Shown one piece after another: positions 11,668-22,072 of a stretch of 64,000 nt of DNA. Numbering within the stretch: position 1 is the first letter of the stretch; the number at the start of each line of letters is the position of its first letter. Both the position numbers and the translations under genes were made by a program. This DNA is from Paragyromitra xinjiangensis (Eukaryota; Ascomycota; Pezizomycetes; Pezizales; Discinaceae), in assembly GCA_038503065.1 (NCBI GenBank), contig JBCAMK010000002.1, positions 1,116,001-1,180,000 on the forward strand, in the 5' to 3' direction. The notes below the pieces were generated by a model. That model saw only the letters and a list, made by a program, of their open reading frames with translations. It did no database searches and had not been told where the DNA came from.

Positions 11668-12810
11668 ATGGCTGAATACTCAACCACTCTTTTGACCATC
11701 CTCTCGAATGAACTCCTACTCCTCTCTACAACACCCTATCTAAGCCCATCTGATATCTACTTCTTATCATTATCTTGCCGTTCTGCCTACAATCTTCTGG
11801 CTACGACACCCTCTGTCCACCGTCGTCTTGACCTATCAGTCACACACCGTTGCAAAGATGTTCCCCGCATCCTTTCAGTCTCTAAGATCCTACGATCAAC
11901 TCGAACCCTCGTCCTTGACAATCTTCCGGTGACAATTGAACTTTTGTACAATCTAATTACACCAAAAGATTGGCAAAGCGAGATCCAGCTGCTCAGTCTA
12001 CGAGGATGCAAAGACATCAATGAGCGTGAATTCATGTCCTTTTTGAGTTACCTGGTGCGCCCATCCCGCGCAGAAGGGAGCTTGAAGTTGAAAGGCGTGT
12101 ATTGGTTCAGTGACCCAGAAACCACCACTGGAAGATTCGTCAAAAATCCAAAATTGAGACTGGGATCGGAGTGGACGGCGTTGTTGAAGGCATGCGAGGG
12201 TATAATCTCCTTCGATACAAGGATATGCGAAGGCCACAAGCACGACATAAGCGCTGGGGAGGAATATATACAGCCCAAGTTAGCCAATATCAAATTGGAG
12301 GGTGGGTGTGCAGGCTGTGGGTTCACACCTCGAGCGAACGCGCAAGGTCTACCGGATGTGTTGGTTGCACCAGTACCATTATTCGGTAGGGCTAAGGGAG
12401 CCTGCAAGGGAGCAGATGGGAAAAAGTTGGGGGATGTGCTAAGATGTGAAGATTGTGTGAAGGAGAGGTGGTGCGAATGCTGTGCGAAGTGGTGGTGTGA
12501 AGACTGCGCAGTTGAAAAGGTTTGTTTCAGCCTCTGGTGCGCTCTCTGAAACTGAAACTAAATTCCCGATGCAGAAATACGTCAAGCGGACCTGCTTTGA
12601 ATGTGGGAGCCAATGTGAAGAATGCACAATTCAGCATGGGAGGATATGTTCATCCTGCAAGGGTGGTTATTGCATAACTCAGTATGTGCTACCTTTTTGA
12701 ATGTAAAATTTTGACGCACCCGGAGTTGATACTAACGAAACTCAAAAAATAGTAACGAAGGCGCTGATAATCTTCGGGTTTGTTGCCTCTGCGAGCTGTC
12801 ATCAGATTGA
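11668..12810 (+). CDS. F-box-like protein with Cys-rich zinc-binding C-terminus
   Basis: Three exons: 11668-12519, 12575-12681 and 12753-12810. Intron 1 (GTTTGT...GCAG, 55 nt) and intron 2 (GTATGT, branch ACTAAC, TAG, 71 nt) join three different frames into 338 codons. The N-terminus (LSNELLLLSTTPYLSPSDIY, SLSCRSAYNLL) resembles an F-box, which would recruit SKP1 in an SCF ubiquitin ligase; a short leucine-rich part follows. The C-terminus is dense in Cys pairs (CEDCVKERWCECCAKWWCEDC, then CFECGSQCEEC, CSSCKGGYC, CCLCE), implying several bound zinc ions. The ATG at 11668 opens directly on the F-box. The domain call is by eye; substrate unknown. Confidence 0.75.
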
Positions 12811-13641
12811 ATTTTGAACAAATAAAACTAATACGTAACACATGTAGTGTGAATGGTGTAATGCCGCATCTGCCCCTCGACGAGGTTCTTATTCGAATGC
12901 ATTCCTGACCTCTCCCGCATCATCATACTACCTGTCTTTGGGTCCGGCGAAACATCGACCAAACGCTGTTTCATCAAAACCTAGAACAGTATCTTCTGGC
13001 ACGCCGTTCCGAGCAGCAACAATTGTGCCAATTGGAGGACGACAATTCCAACAGGAGATGATCAGTAGAAGCAGGAATCTCTTCTGATTGACGACCGTCA
13101 AAAACCCAACATCTAAAGAAGGCTTGAGGTGTCTCCGCCATCTATATATTTTTTTTGTTTTAACTTCGGAGTTTCGGGACTGGTGTCAGGATTGAGTTTG
13201 CGTTATGTGTCACTATTATTGTGTAGTATTTTTCACGGGTTTCACGGATTTAGATCCTCCAGTGTTGCGTTTGATGGGGAATTGGTCGATTTGGGACATT
13301 TCTTTTGGTGTTTACTGAGCGTTCCTAGTCTATACTTTCTCATGTCTCCTCTTTGCGTAGCGCTATGGAGCGTCTTTGTACAAAATAGCTATACTACAAG
13401 TTCTGTATATTTGAACCTATCTCGATCTTTTATCAGCACTTGATTTTATCCTATCGCTCATGAAAAAGCCATTTTTACCATCACCTGCCAATAAGCGGGG
13501 CAGTCAACTAGTATGGTCTTGGCTTGTCATGCACAGCCACGGTACCCCAGATCTTGGCATCGTGATGTTCAGCCTCAAGCTTCGCCCAGAGACCTCAACT
13601 CAAAGGTGACGAAGCCCGGCAACACGCCCACCAACCATACG
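12811..13641. other. Intergenic, no gene seen
   Basis: Contains the 3' flank of the F-box-like gene and the 5' flank of the next gene. A 104-codon hydrophobic frame at 13129-13443 (F/S/L-rich) lacks a recognisable motif and looks like chance in T-rich DNA. Confidence 0.4.
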
Positions 13642-14199
13642 ATGTCACGACAATTATGCCACTTCGTCACCCCCCTAATCGTCTTCTTTCTTATTGTTGC
13701 CGCCACCATACCCGTCTCAGCATCATCCTCATCCCTCTTCTGTAAATGTAGCTGCCTTACAAACTCGACACTGATCCCAATCTCGGGTCCGGACTCGTCG
13801 TCGCCGAAGACGTGCACTGACTGCAACCGTCAGTTCTGTCGCGACTACAATCTGCCGTTTTGTAAAGGCGTGGAATATGAAGATATATCCACCACATGCT
13901 TTCGTATGTTTCTCATTTGTCCCTATTCCCTAAGCTCGGTAGCAATTACTGTCCAGACATGCATAGTCTAGCTTTCTAACATGGCGGGGGATAGAGCGCG
14001 ACTCAGTGAAAGATCAAGCAGTTGTGTTGATATTTATGTTCGCAACAATAGGACTGTTAGGATATGCCATCGTCCGTCCATGGGTGTCAAAATGGGTTGA
14101 TGTGAGTTGTCTTGATCCTGCTTTCCTACCCTGAAGATAGCAGCTGATTTATGATAGGCCGCGAGACAACGGAGATATACTGCATTACCAACATTGTGA
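13642..14199 (+). CDS. Small Cys-rich single-pass membrane protein, conserved in fungi
   Basis: Exons 13642-13903, 13995-14101 and 14158-14199 join in frame to 136 codons. Both introns are canonical (GTATGT...ATAG, 91 nt; GTGAGT...ATAG, 56 nt). The ATG at 13642 opens on a signal peptide (FVTPLIVFFLIVAATIPVSA); an upstream in-frame extension is not protein-like. The lumenal part has regularly spaced cysteines (FCKCSC, KTCTDCNRQFC, FCKG, TTCF), continued across intron 1 as QRDSVKDQAV. A second hydrophobic helix (LIFMFATIGLLGYAIV) and a short basic tail follow. I recall this pattern from a conserved but uncharacterised ascomycete protein of this size. Function unknown; the ER/secretory membrane is likely. 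Confidence 0.8.
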
Positions 14200-15280
14200 T
14201 GATAATCGAGAGACTTTTTTTTGTGAAGAGAGATATGCTAGAAGGGATTGGAATATTTGACGACCTTATGGATGGAGTTCTTTACACGCATAATTTTTGG
14301 ATTTTGAATGAATTTCTTTGATTTGAGTTGGTTATCGCTATATCCATTGTTGCTTCTGGCAGGGATGCAGATTGAAAATGTATCTAAACAATAGTGATTT
14401 ATTGTGGCCAGCGATGCTTTGTGTTCTTTGATAGTTAACCTTAACTAGAGGATGCACGTATAAACTATTGGTTTTGTTAGGTGGTTTACAGCGAGCCACT
14501 AGCTCACAGCCGAGTGACTGCTTATGACGCTTGCCCTATTTGCTTCTCTATGATTTATCTACCAGGGAATGGAAGTATATGTATTATTTGTAGCAGTTGG
14601 TCAAAAGGGATACCACAGCTATAAACTATTTTTTAAGCGTAAGGGGCCAGCCTAACTTGTGTATACAAAAATTGTTTCGTCGCCTTGGTAACTTCTGTTT
14701 CAGGTAGTAGGTAATTCTCCTGGTGTATAGACCTAGCTTCATGTAGCGTTCTGTCGGTATATATAGGAGAATTAGCTTTCGGCATTAGATAGGGGGAGTT
14801 ATTATAATTGATGCGTATTAAGGTAGGATTCAAGAAAGTACCAACCCGAGAATAAATTTTCGCGCTATGACTGCACAATGCCGCATCCTAATGTGGCTAA
14901 GATTCCACGAGAACATGTTCTCGTAGCAGACAGAAGATAAGCACATAAAGAAGCGGTTCAGCAAAGTCTTATCAGCAAGGAACGACTTTTCAGCCTTGAT
15001 GCCAGATGCAGGATTGTGCTGCTCTATCGTTGATAGGCTAGGGGTTTAGCGAGAATAAACAGATAGCTAATAGATATTTGCTTTTGTAGCGTATCAAGGG
15101 TATGTTGTTGCCTAACACTGCAGGAAGCCTGCGCTGTAGTACAAACCGCAAGGCTGTGTGAAATGCTGGCGGGAGCTGAAACCTCGTGGGAGATAGTAAA
15201 TACTTCACTTATAAATACTCATTTCTCCCTTCAATTCTTTCCCTATTGCTTCGTAAAACCTCGCAATCATATCCGCCACC
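14200..15280. other. Intergenic, no gene seen
   Basis: AT-rich, about 1.1 kb. No frame with recognisable motifs on either strand. The final bases form a good start context (GCCACC before ATG) for the next gene. Confidence 0.4.
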
Positions 15281-16693
15281 ATGTCGCGGTTCAGTCGTGG
15301 GGGCCCGTCTTCCGGAAACCAACCTTCAGCGAACTCAACGAAACTTAATAAACTCTTAGAATCATTCGCATCTGTCCAGAATGTCACAGCGCCTATTCTT
15401 CATCTTGGAAGAGTTGATCAAACACTCAACCTTGGCGAATCCATACTTGCCGATAGATCTCTCAACGCCGCAGACAGAAGATCGACATATATAGTCATTT
15501 CAAAAGCCACAAGTCTTGCTATTTCAACCATCATCAGCCACTCGGGTATCTTCAGCAAAAAATGGTACCTCCAGCAATACTTTCAAAAATGTATCGAAGC
15601 GGACGAAGCTGTCTACGCTCCCGGCGGTTTAATCACGGTCAGCCTTACGAGTAAATTACGTTCTGCTGCTGCTGCATGGGAGATTGTCGAAGAATTCCAC
15701 ACCGACTGGCCTGAAACTAGGACATCGAAATGGGATTCCTGGCTCGAAAGAACACTTGCAGGGTCGATATTGAGACAGTTCTCGGAATTCCGAAAGCCAC
15801 GTCACGCTATTTTCTGTGCAATGGCGTCCAAACTTCACCATAGCGCTCTTCGGGCCAGTGACGCGGGGAATTTCACGAGTGCTTTATCGCTACTAGCGGA
15901 AGGGGAGGGGCCTTTTCGGATGGCCGTTGAGCTAGAGGAAGCTCTTAATAGCAGTCGCACACCAACAGACCCCATCATTACCGAAGCGGAAGATATCGCA
16001 TCATCTTACGAGATACTTCGATCCACTTGTACTGCTACTCGATCTCTGAAAGCTGGTCATTTTCGTTTTAATGCTGCTCTCTTGGAGCAGTCGGAGAAGC
16101 TTATGGATAACACTTTGCTTGCCCTGGATGATTACCGTCTTGCTTTATCATGCGCCACAAATAAGGACATCGAACTCGAGGCGGAAGCGGTTTTTTACCT
16201 GGGAAAAACCCACGAAATCCTTCTTAAATCCGAGGTAAAGGCACACGAACTCTACATTCGCGCTATCTCTCTTGTTACCACTCTCTCTCCGAAGATTCCT
16301 GGCGGTACTTGGTTTACGGAGGCCAAAAACGCTATCGAGGCCCGCAGAGCAAGATTGAAAGCGGAAGAGGACAGCGAATGGTACCAGAGACGCCAGCCCA
16401 TCTATGAAAAGATGAAAGATAGCATCGATGAGATCCATACGAAGAGTGCTCTCGAGGCCCGACCATTGGTAACTTGGCTTATGGCCACGCACCCACCGAA
16501 AACGGAGGGCAACTTGCCCAATTTGGACAGACCCAGCTCAGAAGTTTCGGATAATAGGCTAGTGTTAGAAGCTGTCCGGAGGTATCATCCAGATAAGAAT
16601 TCAGCCTTTGGAGAGGAATGGCGTGTCTTGTCGGAGGAGATTACGAAAGCCTTGAATAATTGTTTCGCGAGGTTGAAAGGGGAGTCTACATGA
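15281..16693 (+). CDS. Helical protein ending in a J-domain-like segment
   Basis: Single exon, 470 codons, strong start context GCCACCATG. Most of the protein is predicted helical, with TPR-like spacing (SALSLLAEGEGPFRMAVELEE, AVFYLGKTHEILLKSEVKAHEL). The last about 60 residues hold VRRYHPDKN followed by WRVLSEEITKALN: an HPD tripeptide in a J-domain helix II/III setting. In J-proteins HPD stimulates the ATPase of Hsp70, so this may be an Hsp70 co-chaperone. The J domain is at the extreme C-terminus and looks short. I recognise the motif, not the family. Confidence 0.8.
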   Translation: MSRFSRGGPSSGNQPSANSTKLNKLLESFASVQNVTAPILHLGRVDQTLNLGESILADRSLNAADRRSTYIVISKATSLAISTIISHSGIFSKKWYLQQYFQKCIEADEAVYAPGGLITVSLTSKLRSAAAAWEIVEEFHTDWPETRTSKWDSWLERTLAGSILRQFSEFRKPRHAIFCAMASKLHHSALRASDAGNFTSALSLLAEGEGPFRMAVELEEALNSSRTPTDPIITEAEDIASSYEILRSTCTATRSLKAGHFRFNAALLEQSEKLMDNTLLALDDYRLALSCATNKDIELEAEAVFYLGKTHEILLKSEVKAHELYIRAISLVTTLSPKIPGGTWFTEAKNAIEARRARLKAEEDSEWYQRRQPIYEKMKDSIDEIHTKSALEARPLVTWLMATHPPKTEGNLPNLDRPSSEVSDNRLVLEAVRRYHPDKNSAFGEEWRVLSEEITKALNNCFARLKGEST

Positions 16694-17230
16694 TGTCGTC
16701 ATTTCGTAAGTCTCATGGGTGACCCAACTTAACCAGTAAATTCTTGTGTCATACTCATACTGATATGAAACTGATTCCTGGAAGGTTGTTCTCGATTAAG
16801 TGGTATTGGAAGAATATCCTGCCCAGTGCTCTATCAGAAGTTGAAAAGGGCATGTCAAAGGGATTTCATGTGTGCTTTTTATTATTATTTAGGGAAGATC
16901 TAGCTACCAGACATGATTGTTTTCATCATCGAATATCACACAACTTCTAACTCTCTCCACGCACTAGTGAACGCCCATGTAGAAGTCTGAACGCTTTAAA
17001 TCGTAGTGCATTTATTGATGGTTCGAGATCTAATTGAATGAAACAGGAGACTTGAGTCTATATTTTAATCCTAGGATTATAGCGTGGGAGATTACCAAAA
17101 CTCTATCATAGCAACCTCAGTCAAATAACTAACTAAAGGGAAATATTTAAACGCCCAAAGTAGCAAAAAAAGAACTTTAGTCTTGTAATGGAAAATACAC
17201 TATACAATCCTAGCCTTGATGCATTTAGCT
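16694..17230. other. Intergenic, no gene seen
   Basis: 3' flank of the J-domain gene; no coding pattern beyond a 68-codon chance frame. Confidence 0.4.
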
Positions 17231-17720
17231 CTAATCATAGTCCTCATCTCTTCGAGCGATTCGATGAAGTACTTTAGATAGTGGCTGAAGTGGTGCCTCA
17301 AGACTGGAACCTCTCCTCTTAAGACCTTGTCTTCCCTCCATCACTGTTCTATTTTCCTGCGGGTGAGCATAACTCTTCGTGCGGTCTAGACTAGGCGCGT
17401 CATTATTGATGAGGAGATCAACATTCATGAAGGGAATCAACAACGACGCAATGTTGAGGTTGCGCTAGCTCCCACACGGACCGGAACCTGCTTGGAGAGC
17501 AATCAGATTTCGAACGTTGGGCGAACTTGTACCGAAGTCTTGTCCCGGCTGTTGCAATATCTGGTTTTGCGATGATTGGCCTTGAAGCGTTGGTGGGCGA
17601 GGGTCTACATCCATCATGTCCTCTTGTTCTGCGGGTGTCTCTGGATAAAAAATTTGTTGCTGGTTTAAGGAGACTGAGGCTTCTGTGTAGGAGCTCTGTG
17701 TAGGAGCTCTTATCAGCCAT
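17231..17720 (-). pseudogene. Broken gene of unknown family: 13-bp duplication plus one TAG
   Basis: From the ATG at 17720 (MADKSSYTE) to the stop at 17233-17231 there are 490 bases, of which 13 are the second copy of a tandem duplication (17683-17708). Without one copy the interval is 477 bases, exactly 159 codons, and one frame runs through with a single internal TAG at 17467-17465. Residues look like real protein: an acidic Q-rich part (AEQEDMMDVDPRPPTLQGQS), SSPNVRNLIALQ, then LLIPFMNVDLLINNDAPSLD and a basic end. The TAG follows AGC and could be a CAG to TAG (RIP-type) change. Family unknown. Confidence 0.55.
17683..17708 (+). repeat. 13-bp perfect tandem duplication
   Basis: CTGTGTAGGAGCT occurs twice head to tail. 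Thirteen is not a multiple of three, so the duplication shifts the reading frame of the minus-strand gene it lies in, just after its ninth codon. Confidence 0.9.
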
Positions 17721-18556
17721 ACAAAGGAAATGCATAATAGCTTAACTTTTTGGTGGGTCTAGAAGGCCAAATCCAAGGTGGATATTGGAGGTCGTATTTA
17801 TGCAAGTGCGGGGCTGCATAGAGTTAATATTAGTGCCAAACAATTGTAGCCCACAACCTAAACTAGCCCTCCGCAACCGCATGTGGTCTGTATCTTTCGC
17901 AAGCTCCACCATGCTATAGTACCAGATACATAGATAGAAACGCCTGCGGTTTCTCTGGTGTAAGACAACAAACGCACTGTTCTACGGTTTTTGTGTGATC
18001 ACCACATCATAACCTATCACTCGAAATATTAAATGTTGGAAATAGGCTAGGCCTCGCAAGGACGAGATGTGCGCGCAGTGCCAAATACTAGGGAGGAAAT
18101 CTCAGGCCCTGCTGAGGGATTGGTTTTACGAAACGGGGACACTTTTCCTCTCAACGGTATGAACCCTAACCATTTTCTCCTTGAAGTAGATTTAGGATAA
18201 TAATCTATTGGGCCGAATACCCAATATTGCGAAAAAAAATACCAAAGCGGAAAGCGAAAGAAAGAGAAGGCAGAAAGAATTCGAAAATAAACTTTATGGG
18301 TCTAGGATGTGTAGGAAAAGGGGGATATCAAGCGAGAGGCTGAAGGGCCGTGCCCCTGCTCAGGACCGGATCATATGCCAATATCTGCTTAAGCTGTTGT
18401 GTGGACATGGCATAGTGGTGTCTAGACTACATAGAAGGTGCTGGCGTATCCAGCTGTGGAGTATTTTCTGCGACTCGAGGTGGCTGATCTAGGCCTTGGC
18501 TAGTTTCATTCACCCCCGAGGGCTCGGGCCCACAAGAACTTAGAACCCCGAAAGGT
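17721..18556. other. Intergenic, no gene seen
   Basis: 5' flank of the broken gene and 3' flank of the tRNA-like gene. A short telomere-like AACCCTAACC occurs near 18163. No coding frame is supported. Confidence 0.4.
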
Positions 18557-18562
18557 AAAAAA
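18557..18562 (-). terminator. Pol III T-run terminator
   Basis: Six consecutive T on the minus strand, two bases after the discriminator position of the tRNA-like gene, as expected for RNA polymerase III termination. Confidence 0.6.
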
Positions 18563-18564
18563 GA

Positions 18565-18660
18565 TAGTTCAGTGAGGATTCGAACCCCAGTCTCTTCACT
18601 CTTTCGTCCTTTCACGGTAACACACCGAAGAGGGCGCCTTGACCACTAGACCACAAAACC
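18565..18660 (-). tRNA. tRNA-like gene, isotype not resolved
   Basis: The minus strand reads GGTTTTG, then a D-arm (GTC, loop TAGTGGTCAA, GGC), a T-arm with GGTTCGAATCC, and a 3' acceptor CTGAACT plus A. Six of seven acceptor pairs form, counting G-U pairs. A-box (TGGTCTAGTGGTCAAGG) and B-box are both good and a T6 terminator follows. At 96 nt it is too long for a plain class I tRNA: either it has an intron of roughly 20-25 nt after the anticodon or a long variable arm. I could not settle the anticodon stem (a CTCTTC/GAAGAG pairing is prominent), so no amino acid is given. Confidence 0.55.
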
Positions 18661-19754
18661 ATTGATGGAATTCTATGTAGCTCCTGTAAACAAGTACTAA
18701 TGGCCAATGGTGCTCCTATCCCTTACTATATCCCACGTTTCACACACTTTTAGGCAGGAAGCTACTTGAGGGAGGGTGTCGAATTTGGAGGTAGCTATTG
18801 AGAAAGTGGATAGCCAAGCTCTGAAAAGATGCCATCTTGCTACCAGGGAGCAAGCAGCGATTGCGCCACCCCATTCGACCAAAGAAACGACATATTCCGT
18901 TCCATACACCAGGCTTTCATAGCGAGACTAGGAGCTAGCGATCCCAAAACATTGTCATTCATAACAGCAATCCAGGACTGTGCTGAAGAGATCACGTGGA
19001 AAAAAACCAGTAGATGACAAACCTCAACAACAAAATTTCTTCGCACATCAGCTCCCTTGCTGCCATCTCTTGGCCTCTCATATTTACTATCTCTATCTCT
19101 GCTTCACTTATCACTGCTATCTTCCCTTCCGCTTCGGTCTGGCTGCTTCCGTGTTGGACGCTGTCTGCGATTGAATTGCCTGTGCCCCTATATTCTGGAG
19201 CCTAGTAATTACAATTACAATATTAACTTCCTGTTTTCGGCATCCTTAATGTACCTATCTAGGTGCAGGCTCTAGAGAGCTTAGCTAGTTATGGCAAATA
19301 GTAGCAACAAAACCACCAGCCTACCGTGTGAGGATCGGGCATGCCGACTGTAGTCCTGTAGCTCTGATATGCCAAGCCTGACCCCTGTTCGCTATCACGT
19401 TATAAGCCCCTCATTCAAAGCCTATTCCTACTCCGTAAGGTATTCTTCAGAAGACACAAGTACTATGTCTTCCTCTGAGGGAGAGACACGGCACGTGGAT
19501 CCTCAAAAATGTTTTCAGGGCACTGTTGGCGAGCAATTGATGCCGTGGTGGAAGTGGTACATCAGGGTCTTGATACGGCTCTGCGGGTTCTCGAATGCGG
19601 CTCTACGGGTGTGGCGTTTCGCGATTTATGAGGCTCTGTGGTCCGCAGATCCGCAATCCAGGCTTTAGCAGCATTCTCGACCCCGCTCAATTGGTCCTCA
19701 CCATACTCTAATCCTACTGAGATACGTGTGGCAATCTGTACTTGGGGTGTAGGG
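18661..19754. other. Intergenic, no supported gene
   Basis: Several frames of 60-100 codons overlap here, none with a motif. An ATG at about 19464 opens 67 codons (MSSSEGETRHVDPQ) that I cannot assign. Confidence 0.4.
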
Positions 19755-20402
19755 TAAGTCTGCCGACACCGGGCGGTGGAGGCTGTGGCCGCGCGCTAAG
19801 ATCCGGAGAGCGGTTACAGCTCAGCTCTCGAGTGCAAGCAAGCAGCGAATGCGCAAGCCAACGATGAAGTTGAACAAGACCTGCAAAGATCACTTCAGTG
19901 ACCATGTCAAAGGAAGGGAAACCACCCGCGATGAAAGAGCCAAAATAGTCGCATTGCGCGACCACTCCAAACCACAGATGTCCTGGACTGCTATCCCTTA
20001 CGCTGGTAATGGTGCCAACTTTCGTGGGGGCCAAATAACGGCTAGCATTTAGGGCTGCGCGATGATTAATGTTGTTGGGTCCTCAGAACTACGGTATGAA
20101 TTTCTGAGAAATACATAGGAACTAGGTGGAGGGTAGTTAATACCTGCCCCGGATAAACCACCCCCCTTCCGCTCCGAAATCTCGGCAGCATCGAGGTACC
20201 TAGTGAGACCGTGACCCTGAACCAAGGTACATATGCATGACAGCAGAAGCTAATGTGGGAAGCGAGCGTATCAGCAGCTGGACCGCAGAACCCGTCGGAA
20301 AATATATCGTCGTGCAAAGCGGAATGGCTCACCTTCGAACTGAAAGCGAATAGGACGACCACTACGACCTCCACCGCCCGGTGTCGACACACTTTTTTTT
20401 TA
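19755..20402 (+). mobile_element. Internally deleted Tc1/mariner-like element
   Basis: Inverted ends: AGTCTGCCGACACCGGGCGG near 19757 and the complement of AGTGTGTCGACACCGGGCGG ending near 20392, about 26 bp with two mismatches. TA dinucleotides border both (19755-19756; 20401-20402, after a T run). Inside, a plus-strand frame reads RETTRDERAKIVALRDHS then MSWTAI, matching the helix-turn-helix opening of Tc1-type transposases; the catalytic part is absent. Exact right boundary uncertain because of the T run. Confidence 0.55.
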
Positions 20403-20499
20403 ATAATGAGTTTATTAAGAAAGTAAAACTATTCCTAAAGGATAGACCCTTTATGGGTATTCATCCTACATCGACAGACTTATCTTCACCCCCGAAGTA

Positions 20500-20756
20500 C
20501 AGTCACTCCCGGCCACTCGACGAAACTGGCCATTTGACGAACAGAGGTTGTCGCTTAGGAAACTTTTACAACTCTCGAATTTTTGCAAAAATTCTAACTA
20601 CATGATGGCCCAAAATATTGTACAAATGAGATTTATTGCTAACTAGGCTCAGGCCCCGCTGTTTCCTGACTTGAAGCCTGGGGGCTCATGGTTTTTCGCT
20701 TTTTCGCAGCGAGTTTCGTCAAATGCCCAGTTTCGTCGAGTGGCCGGGAGTGACTG
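20500..20756. mobile_element. 257-bp MITE with 42-bp terminal inverted repeats
   Basis: Both ends begin CAGTCACTCCCGGCCACTCG and stay complementary for 42 bases with a single mismatch. TA lies at each border (20498-20499 and 20757-20758), the target duplication of the Tc1/mariner/pogo superfamily; the CAGT start suits pogo. The interior has no coding capacity. The near-perfect ends imply a fairly recent, non-autonomous insertion. Confidence 0.85.
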
Positions 20757-20758
20757 TA

Positions 20759-21100
20759 CAGCTGTAGGAGAGCCTTGGCTAACTAGTGAGTAGGTAAAGT
20801 TTGGAAGTCTAACTGGTCAGAGCAAGCTGCATACAGGCTGCATTTTCGAGTATCTACTTATGGCTTCCCGAGTACTAACGTGTCTTATGCATGTTTTACC
20901 TACGCGCGCAGTTTCTTGCTTGTGCTACAGTGATTACCTATTTGCCACGTCGTGCGCTTTCGCTACCGGGACGACTAAAAAAAACCCCCCGCCAGCTGTA
21001 AGCTTGAAGCGTGGTTTATTAAGAATTGAATCCTGGCAACTGTTACTAGAATCTCCAACTTCGGTATTGGCAACACGAAACCTGGCTTCGATATCGCACT
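20759..21100. promoter_or_regulatory. Upstream region of the DUF6601-like gene
   Basis: About 340 bases between the MITE and the next ATG. No specific motif recognised. The MITE ends about 340 bases from the start codon, so it may sit in the promoter. Confidence 0.3.
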
Positions 21101-22072
21101 ATGGTTCCACCATTCACGCGTAAGAACGCACCAAATTTGAGTACGGATCGCCGGCCTTCTCTCAATGTCACTCCACCTGTCACTCCAGAGAAAACTCCAA
21201 ACTCGAATTCTGGTGGGATTCCAGGGGGCGCGGCTGTGGGCGGAGGAAACGAGGATATACGAAAGTTTCTCACCAAGGAACTAGCGGTGGACAAAGTCAA
21301 TGGTATCCACCGCCATCTCTGGTGGGCAGGAAGACCTGGCAATAATCGCCCGCTTCACCGACAAAGAATGATGCTTCGGAATGTTGTCATAACTGAGGAC
21401 CCGGCCCTCCACATGGTATGGTTTGACTCGACCATCTACATCAAACCCTTACCGGAATATCTCCTTGATTGGGAGTTCTTCAATACGCATATCTGTTCGG
21501 ACGAAATACTATTTCAATTGGCGTGTGGGTTCCTGCTCTCGTACTCGAAACTCATTTTTCACAAGAGCGACTTCAAGATTGCAATAGACGAGGGACTTAT
21601 TCCAAACACCATCGACTGGGCATCCTGGTGCTCGTTCGCATTGGAAATTCGGAATATCCCCCTCATAGACGTCAACAAACGATACAAATACGGTGAGCTC
21701 CGCCTGCGTCGACTCAACCACATCTTCAATTTCTGTAGGTGGGAGTTGGCATACCACTCGGTGTACACCCAGTATGATCACTTCTTTACGCAAAACTTCG
21801 CATGGCTATTGTTGGTCTTTGGGTACCTCACCCTCGTGTTGACCGCTATGCAAGTCATACTCGCTACCCCGAGCACGACAAAGGTGTTCCAGGACGTGAG
21901 TTATTGGTTCGGAGTCTTTTCTATCATTGCTGTCTTGGCAGGGGTTCTTTTGGTCTCGGGGTTGTTTGTAATCTTGTTCATATACAACTTGATTATAACG
22001 TTACTCTGGCAGCATAAATGTCGTTTGGAATCGAGAAGGGCGAGGAAGAGGAGTACACTAGGGGCGGCATGA
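21101..22072 (+). CDS. Conserved fungal protein with two C-terminal TM helices (DUF6601-like)
   Basis: Single exon, 323 codons, ATG at 21101. A P/T/S/N-rich N-terminus (about residues 1-60) precedes the conserved block HRHLWWAGRPGNNRPLHRQR, then IYIKPLPEYLLDWEFF, CGFLLSYSKLI and FKIAIDEGLI, and RLRRLNHIF. Two hydrophobic helices (about 235-260, LVFGYLTLVLTAMQVIL; about 275-305, FSIIAVLAGVLLVSGLF) close the protein before a basic tail. From memory this matches fungal-specific DUF6601 proteins; the family name is less certain than the architecture. Likely membrane-bound with a cytosolic N-terminal domain; function unknown. Confidence 0.8.
   Translation: MVPPFTRKNAPNLSTDRRPSLNVTPPVTPEKTPNSNSGGIPGGAAVGGGNEDIRKFLTKELAVDKVNGIHRHLWWAGRPGNNRPLHRQRMMLRNVVITEDPALHMVWFDSTIYIKPLPEYLLDWEFFNTHICSDEILFQLACGFLLSYSKLIFHKSDFKIAIDEGLIPNTIDWASWCSFALEIRNIPLIDVNKRYKYGELRLRRLNHIFNFCRWELAYHSVYTQYDHFFTQNFAWLLLVFGYLTLVLTAMQVILATPSTTKVFQDVSYWFGVFSIIAVLAGVLLVSGLFVILFIYNLIITLLWQHKCRLESRRARKRSTLGAA

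Noticed and set aside
13129..13443. 104-codon hydrophobic plus-strand frame
   Set aside because: F/S/L-rich reading of T-rich DNA between two genes, without conserved features.
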